Below, in pieces: positions 52,706 to 64,000 of a stretch of DNA of 64,000 bases. Source of the stretch: Piromyces finnis. Lineage: Eukaryota; Neocallimastigomycota; Neocallimastigomycetes; Neocallimastigales; Neocallimastigaceae. Under the pieces are notes generated by a model, which saw only the letters and a program-made list of their open reading frames with translations, searched no databases and had not been told where the DNA came from. How positions within the stretch are numbered: the stretch's first letter is position 1; each line of letters opens with the position of its first letter. The position numbers were made by a program, and so were the translations under genes. Where the stretch lies: NCBI GenBank assembly GCA_002104945.1, contig MCFH01000067.1, positions 186,001 through 250,000 of the forward strand, written 5' to 3'.

Positions 52706-54908
52706 CTGAATTTACGATATTTCCAAATATTTAAATAATAAAGTTAATTCATAAATAATTTTATTAATAAGGTGAACAAAAAGCATAGAGTAAAAGGTAC
52801 ATTGTAAATAGTACAGTACAATGATATAATGAGATGTAAAATAAAAAATAACTATCTCTAAAGTACTTAGACACTACGTTTACATTACTTATAATATGTT
52901 TATGTTTTTAAAAGATAGACACGTATATTCATAAATATATGATATAGATAAATAAAAATATGTGTAAATAAAAGATTCACAAAAAATAAAAGTTTTACAC
53001 CTTCATATACAATACAAATAGTGACTAGGTTTGAGTAATATTCTAAATTTTAATACTTCCTTAAAATGAACTTGACAGTGAATGTAATCATAATTTATAC
53101 ATATTTCTATAGAGAAATTAGTATAGTATAGTATATTCTTCTATTGAACTAACATTTCCTTTTTTATATTTTTTGATTATAAAAAAGGTAGTTAATGTAG
53201 TTAAACTTTATAAATAAATATTTATATATAGTTTTAGTATACTTGTTAAATAATAATGGATGATATACATTTAGTGGATAAAAGAAAGTAATAAATAATT
53301 CTAATTGTATAATCTTTTATTATTGTTGTTGTTGTTGTTGTTTCTTTTATTATTGTTATCTTTATTCTTATTCCTTTTTCTTATTTTTCTTATTATTTAA
53401 TATTTTCTTTAATTACAAAGTTTTACATATATATTTATTTATTTAAATTTAAAAATTTCTATTTTTTATTTTTTTTTTTTTTTGGAGGGTATAATTTAAA
53501 CTTTATTAAATTTTTAGAGTTTCAATGATACAAAAATATTTTATAAATATTCTTAAAAACTTTAAAAAAATAATTAAAATATAACATGGAACATTACCAA
53601 TATTTATAAAAAAAAATTGGAAATAGAATTATTAAATAATTTTATGAAAAACAGGTAAGAATCCTACCATGGTTTATCAAAAAAAAGAAATGAAATCCGC
53701 AAAATGAACGGTTAAGAAGGATTATAATTCTTAAAAATATTTAATAATTTACTATAAATTTTATTATAGTTTCCTCTCTTTTTATGAAATCAACCTCTAT
53801 TTCATTAATAAAATATTCATCTATTCTCTTCTCTTTTGATGAATATACTTTTATATAAAATATTCAGAAATTATACATAATTAAAAATTAAAAAAAATAT
53901 AAAGTCTCCATTGTACTGTAAACAAAATAGTTATTTAAAATTAACAGAAAAGAATAAAAAATTAATTTTTTTTAAAGTTTTTAGGTGTTATTAATAGAGG
54001 TTTTGTAATTATGTCAACTTTATTAATGTAAATTAGGATAAGGAACTACTATTGTTACATCCTACTCAAATAAACAACAAGTTTTTATTAAATATTATAA
54101 AATATTTTAGCTACATTAAAAATTTATAGATTATTAATATTTTAATTATATTTTAAGTTTTTTTTTTTTTTAATGTCAAGTTGTAAAAAGAAAGAAAAAT
54201 GTAAAGAAATAAGTTGAATATTATTTTTAAATTAAAACTTTATCATATATTCTTCACTGTTGTTATTATGATAATATTTATAGATAAACTAAAAAAATAT
54301 AAAAAAATATATATTTTAGCTAGTTAAGGTTTATTTCAAACAAAAATAAATTTAATTACATCATTTAATATAACAAAAAATACTTTAGAATTACGTTAAT
54401 ACACTCATCAAATTTATTATAACTGAAAGAAAAAAAGAAATTTTCCTTATTTATTGTTCCTATATAAATTTTTCTTCTTTTCCTTCTTATTATAAAAATA
54501 ATACTCATTATTTAAATAAAACATATATTAATAGAACTCTCTTTACTTTTTTACTCCCCAAATATTTAATGTGAATAATATTCTATGAAATAGACAATTT
54601 TAAATTTTTAATTAATACTATTTTAAAAATTTTTAAATTTTAACTTTAAAAAAGAAAAATAATAAAAAAAAATATATATTTGGCTGAACTAGATTAAAAA
54701 AAAAGAGAGAGAGAGAATATATAAAGAGGATAATTTATTTTGAAATTTATATGTTTTAAAGGAACAATTAAATATTAATTATTTATTGTATGATAAATTT
54801 ATAATGGAATATAAAAAATATTAAATTATAAAGATAATAAAAAAAAAAAAAAAAGAAATAATTTTTATTTTCACTTATTTATTTAATACTTTTTTATATA
54901 TTATAAAA
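52706..54908. other. AT-rich spacer upstream of the LRR gene
   Basis: No coding region recognised. A (GTT)n run lies at 53322-53342. The 60 bp before the ATG at 54909 are A/T tracts typical of leaders here. Confidence 0.5.
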
Positions 54909-57900
54909 ATGAAATTTATTAAAAAGTTGATTTTTATTGCATCTCTTTGTAAATTAAAGGCTAAGGCTAATCAGGGTATTGTTGGTAATCTTGCTTTCTA
55001 TGGTCGTGGTCAAAGAGATCTTCCACGTTACTGGAGGGGATATGAAAAAATTAGAGGTTCCAATGATGTAATGGTATACTTCCCGTATGATAAGTCTTAT
55101 GAAAGTGAAAATAATAATGCTTCTGATAAACCAATACCTACTGATATCATCGATAGTGCAAAAAATAGTCCATTAGTTTTATATATGCCAGGAGCATCAG
55201 AAGGAAAATATTCTAATGTTAATTTTAGTTTATATAATGATGAAATAATTATTAACCTTGCAAATTTCCATAAAATAAAGTCTGAAATTAAATTAGTGGC
55301 TCCAAGTGCTAGTGAATTAATTTCAAAAGGTTATACTTGCGAAAGTCTTGGACTTACTTGTGCCAATTTAATGGATTATAATTTTGAAGCCAAGGCTAAT
55401 GAATGGTTATCAAAGGTTGATTTAAGATTATACTTAGAATCTAAAGAAGCTAACTATGATAATACCTATAAAATTGTTGATATATCAAAACCAACTAATA
55501 AATGGAGTGAATATGTTGGTAGTATTAACAAAGCTTCCTTAATCAACTCTGAATTAGTTTATACTGATTTTGTATTTAGAAACTATGGTAAAATGCCAGT
55601 TTATATTTATATTGGTAATACCATTTTTTTAAAAAAAGATCCAACTGATATGGTTATAGAAGGTGCTACTCAAGATAATTTTAGCAATTGGAGTTGGCAT
55701 CAAAATACAGTTAACAGGACACCTACTTACTACGGAGATTCTGTTTGTCCAGACGATCCGGAAAAAAAGAAATGTGTAAAGTTTGTTGCCGAAGAAGATG
55801 GTGATTTTGCTTATTATGTTCACATTGAAAACGGTATCTCTGCTCCACCAGAAGGTGTTTCTTTCAGTATTCGTCCAATGAATGATAACAAATTTAAGTT
55901 CAAGATTGATAACAAAAAGGAATTCAATTTAACTTCAGATTATTTAATTCACAGAAATTGTAAAATCCCAATTGGTGAAGAAAGTAAAGTCCTTGTTGAT
56001 GTCCGTTCTTTAGTATATTCAGATCCAAAGTCAATGCTAACTAATGATATTTCTGGTTTTTATCTTCAAACAATTTCTCCCATTTTAAGCATAAAGGAAC
56101 AATTATTAGAGAAACAAGGTGAAAAAGCTTCCAAATCTTATAAAGAAGTCTTATATTTCTATAATTTTACTCTTCATCATACCTATCCAGAAGATACTTC
56201 AATGTTCGTCAAGCAAAAGTTATTTGAAGAGGGCAATGAATGTAATCTTAATCTGGAAACTCACAACGATTGGGGTATTTCAGATAAAATTAATAAAGTC
56301 AATCCAATTATTCAATGGCCAGATGATCTTTCATTTGATACCATTTTCAACTCTAAAAATATTGTTGTTTTAAATGATAACAACTTCAATTACGACAACG
56401 AAGAAGAAGAAGAAATAAAAAAAGAAGAAGAAGAAGAAGTTAAATATTACTATATAATTTTACAAAGAACTTTAAGTTATCTTAGTTTTTATGATAAAAA
56501 TGGAAACACCATTGGAAGAAGAGTGTTAACAGAACCATTATACAATAACAAGATCATGGATCAAATTAAGGAATATTTAAATAATAATAATGATATTATT
56601 AAGAACATTGATGCTGTTGAAATTATCGGTGCTAATCATGCCGCATTTTTGATAAACAATAATATTCAAATGTATGATTTATTTGAATATGGTGTTTATC
56701 CAATGGAATCACTTAAGGCTGAAACTAGTTTTAACTATGAAGTTGGTACCTTCCATTGGACTAAAGAGCAACATACTAGCAGTACTGTAGAATGGAGTTC
56801 CAAATCTTACCTTTGGGGTGTAAGAAATCATAAAGATTCTGTTACCTATTCAGAAAGTGATTTCCAAAAGGATATCAATACTAATGCTTCTGATTTCCCA
56901 CAATTCAATGAATTTAATTGGAAATGTGATTATGATATAAGAAAGAAGAGATGTAATAATTTCGATCTTGTCAGAGAAAAATCCTATGATCTCGTTATTA
57001 TGGGTTTAACCGAAATTACTATGATACCAGATTATTCAATTCAAGAATACATTAAATTCAAGAGCGAATCTAGTTTATATGATCCACAAATTATAAAAAA
57101 ATTTAATGTTGAAAATCCAAACATTGAAAGTACCATTAAATGGTTCAATTCCACCATTGAAGAATTACGTAGCTTAAATAGAGAATGTGAAAATACTGAA
57201 AACGAAAGTGTGCATCATTCAATAGTTACCTATGAATGTGACCATTTAATAGATGAAGAATTAGTTCAACCAAATTCTAAATTTATTTCTTCTATTATTC
57301 AAGGTAATTTATATAATTAATATAATGATTATATAAAAAGTTTATTCCTTATTATATAACTCATATAATAATAAATAAATTCATATTTTCCAAAAATTTA
57401 AAAAAAAAAAAAAAATTATTATTAATATAATATACTTAATATACAGATTTTTCTAAAGAATGTAAATTTATAGAAAATTTATTGGGTGAAGAAGATTATT
57501 ATTGTTGTGAACTTGAAGGAATTGAATGTGAAAAAGATGTTAAAAGTGGTGAAATGCATATTACAAAAATGTAAAAAAAAAAAAAAAAATTCTATATATA
57601 ATAACATTAACTATTTTTTTAATAAAATATGAGATTTTAATATCAAGATTTTTATAAAATATATATAATGAAAAAAAAATTAAACACAAAATAGAGATTT
57701 AAGTAGTAAAGGTTTAAGTGGACCCATACCCGAATCTATTGGGAATCTACCAAAATTAACAAAATTGTAAATATTTATTATGATCTTATTAAAATAAATA
57801 TAATTTAACTAATTAAAAATTAATTAATAAATAAAAAAATAAATAGATATTTAAATGACAATCAATTCGCTGGTCCAATTCCTGAATTCATTGGAAAATT

Positions 57901-60110
57901 AACTAATTTAAAAGAATTGTAATTATTTATATTTATAATAATGGGATTAAAGTAAAAATAAAAAAAAACAAATTTCACTAATTTACTATTGATTATTAAA
58001 TAAATTAAATAGGAACTTAAGTAATAATCAACTGACTGGTCCCATTCCTGAATCTATTGGAAGTACATCCATAATATATTCCTTGTAATTATTTAAAATA
58101 ACTTTTAAAATAACTAACAAAATTGAAATAAAATAATTTTAATAATAATCCTTTTTTTACCCAAACTTGTAAAAAATTTAATTATTAATAAATAGACGTT
58201 TAGAGAATAATTATTTAAGTGGTATTATTCCTAATCCTCTCAAAGAAAAACTTATCCGTAAAACTTTAGAATCGTAATAATCTTTTTTTTTTTTAATAAT
58301 TATTTATTAATTTTATTAGATGCAACAAAAAAAAAAAAAATACCAATAGTTGCCTATAATTAAAAAATTTCAAATAAAATATTAATATATAATTAGATAC
58401 GATTCAAAAAATAATTGCCTTGATTGTAGTGGAGTTGAAAAGTAAGAATATTTATAATTTATTGAATTTTCTTTTTTTTTTTTTTTTTTTTTTTGAATAG
58501 ATAAATTTATTAAATAATAATGAATTTTTTATACACATACTCATAGAGAATGTGGAGATCAACGTCCTAATGAGGAATGTCCAGTAATTTGTGAAGAATG
58601 TGGAAATATAGAAAGTTTATTAGGTGGAAAAGATGATTATTGTTGTATACGTGAAGGAATTGAATGTGAAAAAGATGTTGAAAGTGGTGAAATGCATATT
58701 ACAAAAATGTAAAATATTTTATCGATATAAAATAATTTAAGAATATTAATATTAATTTTTTTTATATTTTATCATCATAAATAATAGAGATTTAAGTAGT
58801 AAAGGTTTAGCTGGAAGCATTCCTGAATCTATTGGAAATTTATCTAAATTAACAGAATTGTAAATATTTAAATATTTATTAGTATTGAGTTTAAAATAGA
58901 TTTTTAAAATGGAATTTAATTAATGAAATATATTTATAAATAAAATTTTTTTTCATAGAAATTTAAAAAATAATTATTTAACCGGTGATATTCCAGAATC
59001 GATAAAAAATAAAATAAAGAATGATTTAAGGTAATATAAATAATTTTTTTTATAAGATAATGTTATAAATGACTTTCAAAAATTCATATCAACTTTTTTT
59101 TTTATATATATTTTAAATAAACAAATTTTATTATTTTTAACAATATCTATATTTAAATAAAAAATTTTATATTGCTGTATATTATAATTAGTTATGATTT
59201 AGAAAATAATTGCCTTGATTGCAGTGGAGTTGAAAAGTAAGAAAAATGAATTGTTATTTTCAATTTGAAAATTTCATTGTTCATTTCCTTTTTTTTTTTT
59301 AATAACTATTGTCATTTAATATTAATTTAAAAAAAAATATATATATATATTATATATAATGTACATTAATTAATAATAGATGTAATCAACGACCTGATAA
59401 AAATTGTGGTATTTATAATACAAATTATATAAAAGTTATTTAAATTGTTATTATTTAAAATTTTTTCTCTTTAGTAATATTATAATTTTATATATTGCCT
59501 TTTTTTTTAATTAAATAATAATAACAATAATTAAGACTGTCAAATAAAAAATGGTTTATATTGTAAAGACAAAACCTATTACTTGGTGAAAACTGATAAA
59601 AATAATAATTATTTAATTCAAAAAGATCATACTATTCCAATTAGTCTCTTTTATTGTGAAGTTATTAATGATATTATTGAGTGTAATAATAAAAGTAGGA
59701 CTGGTTATTACATTAATAGTAAGGATGAAATCTATACCTGTGCTAAAGAAGGATGTACCGGTTATGAAAATACAGATGGAAAAATTGTATTCACTGATGA
59801 TAAAATAAATATTCATTTAACAGATAAAATAATAACTAGTCTTGCATCACCTGAAACAAATTATCTTGCTGGACATGAAAGTATAGGTAGTATTTTTGGA
59901 ACAAAAAGTACGAATGAATATGTCATTATAACTATTGATGAAAGCTCCATCACCTTAAATTCTGCTGTTAAATATATTTATATCAATCCATTAACTAATA
60001 AAGTATTAGAAAGAGAAGAATGTCCAAATGATGATTTTCTTGCAATTACAGAATACGAATGTAATGAAACAAGTCATATTTGTACCAAAACATTATTTAA
60101 TGAAGTATAA
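54909..60110 (+). CDS. Secreted multidomain protein: novel N-terminus, two LRR blocks, scaffoldin-like C-terminus (13 exons, 1270 aa)
   Basis: Exons: 54909-57303, 57447-57570, 57695-57766, 57847-57918, 58013-58084, 58196-58273, 58397-58441, 58547-58708, 58788-58859, 58959-59030, 59192-59236, 59380-59408 and 59536-60110. All joints keep frame. A signal peptide (MKFIKKLIFIASLCKLKAKA) leads an unrecognised 780-residue region with an acidic run (about 496-514). Block one has a Cys-rich cap (YYCCELEGIECEKD), four plant-type LRRs (L-x-x-N-x-[LF]-x-G-x-I-P) and a closing NNCLDCSGVEK. Block two repeats cap, two LRRs and closing segment (CEECGN...YCCIREGIECEKD). The C-terminus (GYYINSKDEIYTCAKEGC, VKYIYINPLTNKV) belongs to the family of the array genes. 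Probably an extracellular binding or assembly protein; ligand unknown. Confidence 0.85.
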
Positions 60111-60426
60111 AATTGAAGAAAATACTTACTCATTTTGTAAATAAAATATATTGTACATATTTAATAATTATTTATTTTATAATTTATGCTATTTTAATTG
60201 AAATTAATTTTACAAAAGACTATTAAATAAAAACAAAATATATATAAAAAAAAAATTAGTAAAATATCAAAGTTTTGATTAGTGTAAATAAACTGAGTGA
60301 TATATCCTTTTTTTTTTTTTTTTACCATTAATTTTTGATGTTTGTTGTTTTTTTTTTTTTTTTTTTTAATACTTTTAAATTTACACTATAAAATTTTAAC
60401 TATTTAGTTTTAAAATAATTTTGAAT
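60111..60426. other. 3' flank of the LRR gene
   Basis: AT-rich, with long T runs near 60310 and 60345. No gene. Confidence 0.5.
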
Positions 60427-60581
60427 TATGAGTAGTTCTATGAAGCTATTTTTTTTTTTTTTTTGATCGGTTTATTAATACGTCCAGCATAATCGAGAGC
60501 GCTGACTGTCGTACCAATATTAATATTTCATTGGATTAAAACATTAAAGACTCATGGGAAAGTTTAGTGGATACCATACTA
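60427..60581 (+). mobile_element. Internal LINE fragment
   Basis: TATGAAGCTATTT, GGTTTATTAATACGTCCAGC, TCGAGAGCGCTGACTGTCGT and GACTCATGGGAAAGTTTAGT parallel 52130-52310 of the full LINE in order, with a T-run expansion and an internal deletion. The fragment lacks the 3' end and poly-A, so it is a decayed remnant rather than a simple truncated insertion. Confidence 0.75.
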
Positions 60582-61678
60582 ACAATTCATTAAAACGCTT
60601 CATTCATAAAAATAAAGAAAAAAAAATTTTTTATTTTTTAAAAATTAAAATTGTTCAATAATAAACGGTGAAATGACCTTTTTCATTTTGTAGTGATAGC
60701 AATGGGTAAAAATCTAAAAAAAGATTGTGTTAAATTTTACTACTATAAATAATAATTAAATAAATATAAAATTACAATTATTTTTGCTTTTGAAAAGTGT
60801 GAAGGGTATCAATGATAAATGATAAATAGGTTCATTACTTTTTTTTTTTTTTAATATGAAGATTTGTGTATTAAAAAAAAAAAAAAAAAAAAAAAAAAGG
60901 TCATTCTATTTAACTATTTAAAATAAAAAAAAAAAATACTTTTTTAAAGACCAATTTTTTTGTTATTGATAAAAAATGGACACTTAAACTTTTAGTCAGA
61001 ATCATTTTTAAAAATTTAACTGTTCTTTTTTTTTTTTTTTTTTTTATAAAAAGACTGTAATTACTTTGTTTTTTTTTTTATTTTATTTTTTATTTTTTAT
61101 TTATAAAACTATTTTTTTTTTTAAATAAATAAAACTGTTTCATTTATACTTTATACTTTTATTATCATTTCTCTGTAACAAAATGGTTATTTGTAATGTG
61201 GTAACATAAAAAGAAAGTAAAAATATTTAAAGTTTAGAATTCTTTTAAAATATAAAAAGGATTTTTTTTTCTTCTAAATGAAAAAAATACACATTCTCCA
61301 CACAACCTATAATTAAAATTAACAATTTTTTATTCATTCTTTTTCTTTTTCAAAGGTAAATAATTATTTATTCGTTACTGGAATACTAGAATAACTTTTT
61401 GAGTAAAATGTTAATTAAAATATTAATATGAATTATTTTTGTTTCTTATTTAAGGAAACAGGAAAATGGCTAATATTTCTTTTCTAAAAGAAGATAACTA
61501 AATATTTATTCTAGCAATACATATATAGTTTTTCATTTTAGCAATAAAAAACTAAATATTTGTTACTTGAATAAAAACCTTAGCTACCCTCTTTTAAAAA
61601 ATAGAGAATATTATTAATATTAATTAATTCCGTTCTCTATTGAAGATTGAGGAATATCACTAATAAGACCTAGTATAA
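60582..61678. other. Downstream flank of the Gln/Leu-repeat gene, duplicated at 46990-47490
   Basis: Non-coding in this copy. Landmarks shared in order with 46990-47490 show the duplicated segment extends about 1 kb beyond the 3' end of the gene. Long T and A runs lie at 60838-60900 and 61026-61050. Confidence 0.65.
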
Positions 61679-63388
61679 TTAGCATTTGTTAACACCATTA
61701 AAAGGAGAAAATTTTGTTTGATTTCTGTTTGATAGAGTTCTTTCATCTTGTAAAATAGATTGTAGTTGTTGTGGTTGTGGTTGTGATTGTAATAGTAGTT
61801 GTAGTAGTTGTAGTAGTTGTGATTGTGATTGTAATAGTAATAGTAGTTGTGGTATTTGTGATTGCGATTGTAATAGTAGTTGTTGTAGTTGTGGTTGTGA
61901 TTGTAATAGTAATAGTAGTTGTTGTAGTTGTGGTTGTGATTGTAATAGTAATAGTAGTTGTAGTAGTTGTGGTTGTGGTTGTAGTTGTTGTTGATGTTCA
62001 ATCGTATGAATTATCATATTATTATTTAATAATTCATTCTCTTGTGATAATACTAAATCCAATTGACTATTTGAATCTATACCTTGTCCGTAATTATTTC
62101 CATCATTATTTGGCTGGCAAGGTATTCTTGGATTATTAAGAGTGTTAAAATCAATGAGAGAATAACCTTCTTCATAATTAATATTATTACCTTCCATTTC
62201 TTTATTCGTATTATCATTACAACTTGAAAAACCTTTAAAAGGTTGTGTATTATTTGTATTATTTTGCATATCCAAAGTTAAAAAGCTGGGAGAACTTTGA
62301 CTTTTATCCATTTCTTCTAAATTACCTTCCGTAATATTGTTTGGCTCTAATGAATTGTTATTCTTTTCCAAATTTTCTACCACATTGATATTGGAAAGAG
62401 AATTTGAAAGTTTAATCTTTTTTCGACCATTGCACTTTTTTTGATCATTACACTTTTTTCGTTTATTTAAATACTCTAAAATTTTATTTTCCATTATAGT
62501 CGCTTCTTTAGAATGATCATCTTCATTGATATTATAAAAGTATATTCTAAATAAAAAGAATGACTTAAAATTTCTATTATCATCAAAAATACCATTTATA
62601 TAGTAATTAAAATTATTTACTTTATTATTTTTTAATTCATCATATTCTTTATCAAGAAGTGTATTTCGATCTCCTTTACAAAATTGTTTATGACTCATTA
62701 ATGAAAGGAAATTGCTGATTTGTTTAATTTTATAATTACCATCCACTACAGCAATACAATAAACATATCTCTTACCTGACTTATTTGTCTCTAAGTTTTC
62801 AGACAACTTTTCAGAGTCATAGTCTTCCAATTTTTTTGTGCTTATCTGCCAACAATTAATATTTTTTATTTTATCAACAAAATCACAAATAGTCCTACAT
62901 TTTTGACAATTGGTTTCTATTTCTATTAAGAACAATGGATCATTCATTGTTATTCTTTTTAATAAAAAATCTTTTAAAATATTATTTTCTTTTTCATTGT
63001 AAAATAGATATTTTATAATAGAGCTCTTATAACCATTCTCTTCATCCATATCTTTAACATTTTTATCGATATTTTTTTCAAATTCATTTTGACTTTTACC
63101 GTTTTCATACAAATCTTTTAATTTTTTAACATGATCAAACTTCAATCCCTTTTTTTTTTCAGATTTATCATTGTTGAAAGTCCTTTCTCCTTCACCTTTA
63201 TCTGATTTGTTTTTATAGTAAATATTTTCCATACAAAAATAGCAACAAATATTTTTAGCATTTTGGTTTAAAAATGGACCGTTCTTTGATTGACCCCATT
63301 CTTCTTTCTTTTCTTCTATAATTTCGTTAAAATGTTTCTTTACAAAATCTTGTGGTTCTGGTTCTGGTTTTTGCATTTGTTCCAACAT
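61679..63388 (-). CDS. Unrecognised protein with Gln/Leu-repeat tail (569 aa)
   Basis: One open frame from ATG at 63388; the codon before it is not ATG. I do not recognise the family. Residues 1-330 are charged and rather ordered: two Cys pairs (ICCYFCMENIYY near 50; CQKCRTICDF near 165) could bind metal, and RYVYCIAVVDGNYKIKQISN and FKSFFLFRIYFYNI look like beta strands of a folded domain. A basic stretch follows (NKRKKCNDQKKCNGRKKIKL, near 310-330), a possible nuclear localisation signal, then an Asn/Ser-rich linker. The tail from about 470 is Gln/Leu/Pro-Gln repeats encoded by TTG/TAG-type triplets, ending FSPFNGVNKC. This layout suits a nuclear regulator, but that is inference. A damaged paralogue split by a LINE lies at 46990-52705. 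Confidence 0.6.
   Translation of the reverse strand: MLEQMQKPEPEPQDFVKKHFNEIIEEKKEEWGQSKNGPFLNQNAKNICCYFCMENIYYKNKSDKGEGERTFNNDKSEKKKGLKFDHVKKLKDLYENGKSQNEFEKNIDKNVKDMDEENGYKSSIIKYLFYNEKENNILKDFLLKRITMNDPLFLIEIETNCQKCRTICDFVDKIKNINCWQISTKKLEDYDSEKLSENLETNKSGKRYVYCIAVVDGNYKIKQISNFLSLMSHKQFCKGDRNTLLDKEYDELKNNKVNNFNYYINGIFDDNRNFKSFFLFRIYFYNINEDDHSKEATIMENKILEYLNKRKKCNDQKKCNGRKKIKLSNSLSNINVVENLEKNNNSLEPNNITEGNLEEMDKSQSSPSFLTLDMQNNTNNTQPFKGFSSCNDNTNKEMEGNNINYEEGYSLIDFNTLNNPRIPCQPNNDGNNYGQGIDSNSQLDLVLSQENELLNNNMIIHTIEHQQQLQPQPQLLQLLLLLQSQPQLQQLLLLLQSQPQLQQLLLQSQSQIPQLLLLLQSQSQLLQLLQLLLQSQPQPQQLQSILQDERTLSNRNQTKFSPFNGVNKC
61760..61995. repeat. Coding (GTT/GTA)n-type repeat in the Gln/Leu tail
   Basis: Imperfect triplet repeats (TTGTGGTTGTGATTGTAATA and variants) keep the frame and encode alternating Gln, Leu, Ser and Pro on the minus strand. 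The plus-strand poly-Val and the alternative Asn/Tyr/His frames across it are artefacts. Confidence 0.9.
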
Positions 63389-64000
63389 CAAAGCAGATTA
63401 ATCCTCTCTACAAAAAAAAAAAGTTTAATATTTTTTGTTTTTTGTTAATTTTTAAAATTTAAATAAATTTTTTTGTTTATATATTTTTTTTTATATTTTA
63501 AACTTTCTAGACATAAGTTTTATTGGTGGAAAATTCAATTGAATTAGTTAAATTGTTTTATATATATTAGAATATATTGACTAATATATTAGAAAAATTC
63601 ATTATTAAAATTGATCTTTATTGCATGAAATAAAATAAAATAAAATAATATATTAAAATAAATTGAATTATTTATATTCTAATATACTATATAATATATA
63701 AAAAATTTTAATAAATTATTAAGGATTTAATTAATTTATGATGATATAATTAATTTACTCCTGGACATAATAATAAAATATTATTTATTTATTTATTTAT
63801 TAATCAATTCATTCATTCAATTTTTATAGTTATTTATTTATTTCATTCATTCATTATTTTCAAACCACAAAAAAAAATCAAACTTTAAAAGGATGAAAAA
63901 TTATAGTTTATACCATGAAAATAGGTTTTTTTTTTATTATTTCTTTATTTATTAATACGATGTTATTTTTATCGTTAAAAATATAACAAATAGATAATTA
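63389..64000. other. Upstream spacer of the Gln/Leu-repeat gene
   Basis: AT-rich, with TAAAA and ATTT/ATTC repeats (63783-63850). No gene seen up to the end of the window. Confidence 0.5.

Noticed and set aside
61771-62139. Poly-Val plus-strand frame and Asn/Tyr/His minus-strand frame over the repeat
   Set aside because: Alternative frames of the Gln/Leu-coding repeat of the minus-strand gene.

Overview
The window looks like the nuclear genome of an anaerobic gut fungus (Neocallimastigomycota). Non-coding DNA is extremely AT-rich and full of homopolymers and trinucleotide repeats. Genes have many short GT...AG introns, and Asn- and Gln-rich tracts are common. The largest gene family encodes secreted proteins with Gly-Tyr-Tyr/Cys-x(3-5)-Cys repeats, which I read as relatives of the scaffoldins of fungal cellulosomes. 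This taxonomic call is inference: no rRNA or other marker gene is present. No tRNA, rRNA or CRISPR array was seen.

Layout. (1) 1-3.65 kb: a decayed Ty3/gypsy gag-pol fragment abuts the middle of an HMG-box on the opposite strand, and the rest of that Asn-rich HMG gene runs to 3644. (2) 5.4-7.5 kb: an intronless, frameshifted reading frame I cannot identify. (3) 9.3-11.8 kb: a five-exon gene on the minus strand for a secreted or ER-targeted calcineurin-like (Shewanella-like) protein phosphatase. (4) 11.8-19 kb: mostly AT-rich spacer, with a retroposon near 15.5-15.9 kb. (5) 19.2-20.6 kb: a heavily decayed member of the cysteine-repeat family. (6) 21.7-43.1 kb: a tandem array with a period of about 5.1 kb. 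It has four intact nine-exon scaffoldin-like genes (828, 823, 838 and 830 codons after splicing) and a dead fifth copy whose promoter has been hit by a truncated LINE. (7) 45.9-46.5 kb: a voltage-sensor-domain protein resembling Hv1 proton channels. (8) 46.9-52.7 kb: a damaged paralogue of the gene at 61.7-63.4 kb, carrying a 1-kb minisatellite and split by a 3.9-kb LINE. (9) 54.9-60.1 kb: a 13-exon gene for a 1270-residue secreted protein (new N-terminal region, two blocks of plant-type leucine-rich repeats, scaffoldin-like C-terminus). (10) 61.7-63.4 kb: an unrecognised gene with a Gln/Leu-repeat tail.

The most notable material is the scaffoldin-like array and the LRR-scaffoldin-like fusion. 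In the array every intron after the first is phase 1, so each internal exon is a removable module. The copies are mosaics: the 3' third of copy 1 is almost identical to copy 3, while its 5' part groups with copy 2. Each copy has the same upstream CGG-N8-CCG palindrome and an adjacent long hairpin about 740 bp before the start codon. All exon boundaries were derived by eye from splice signals and reading-frame continuity; all family assignments are from recognised motifs, without any database search.
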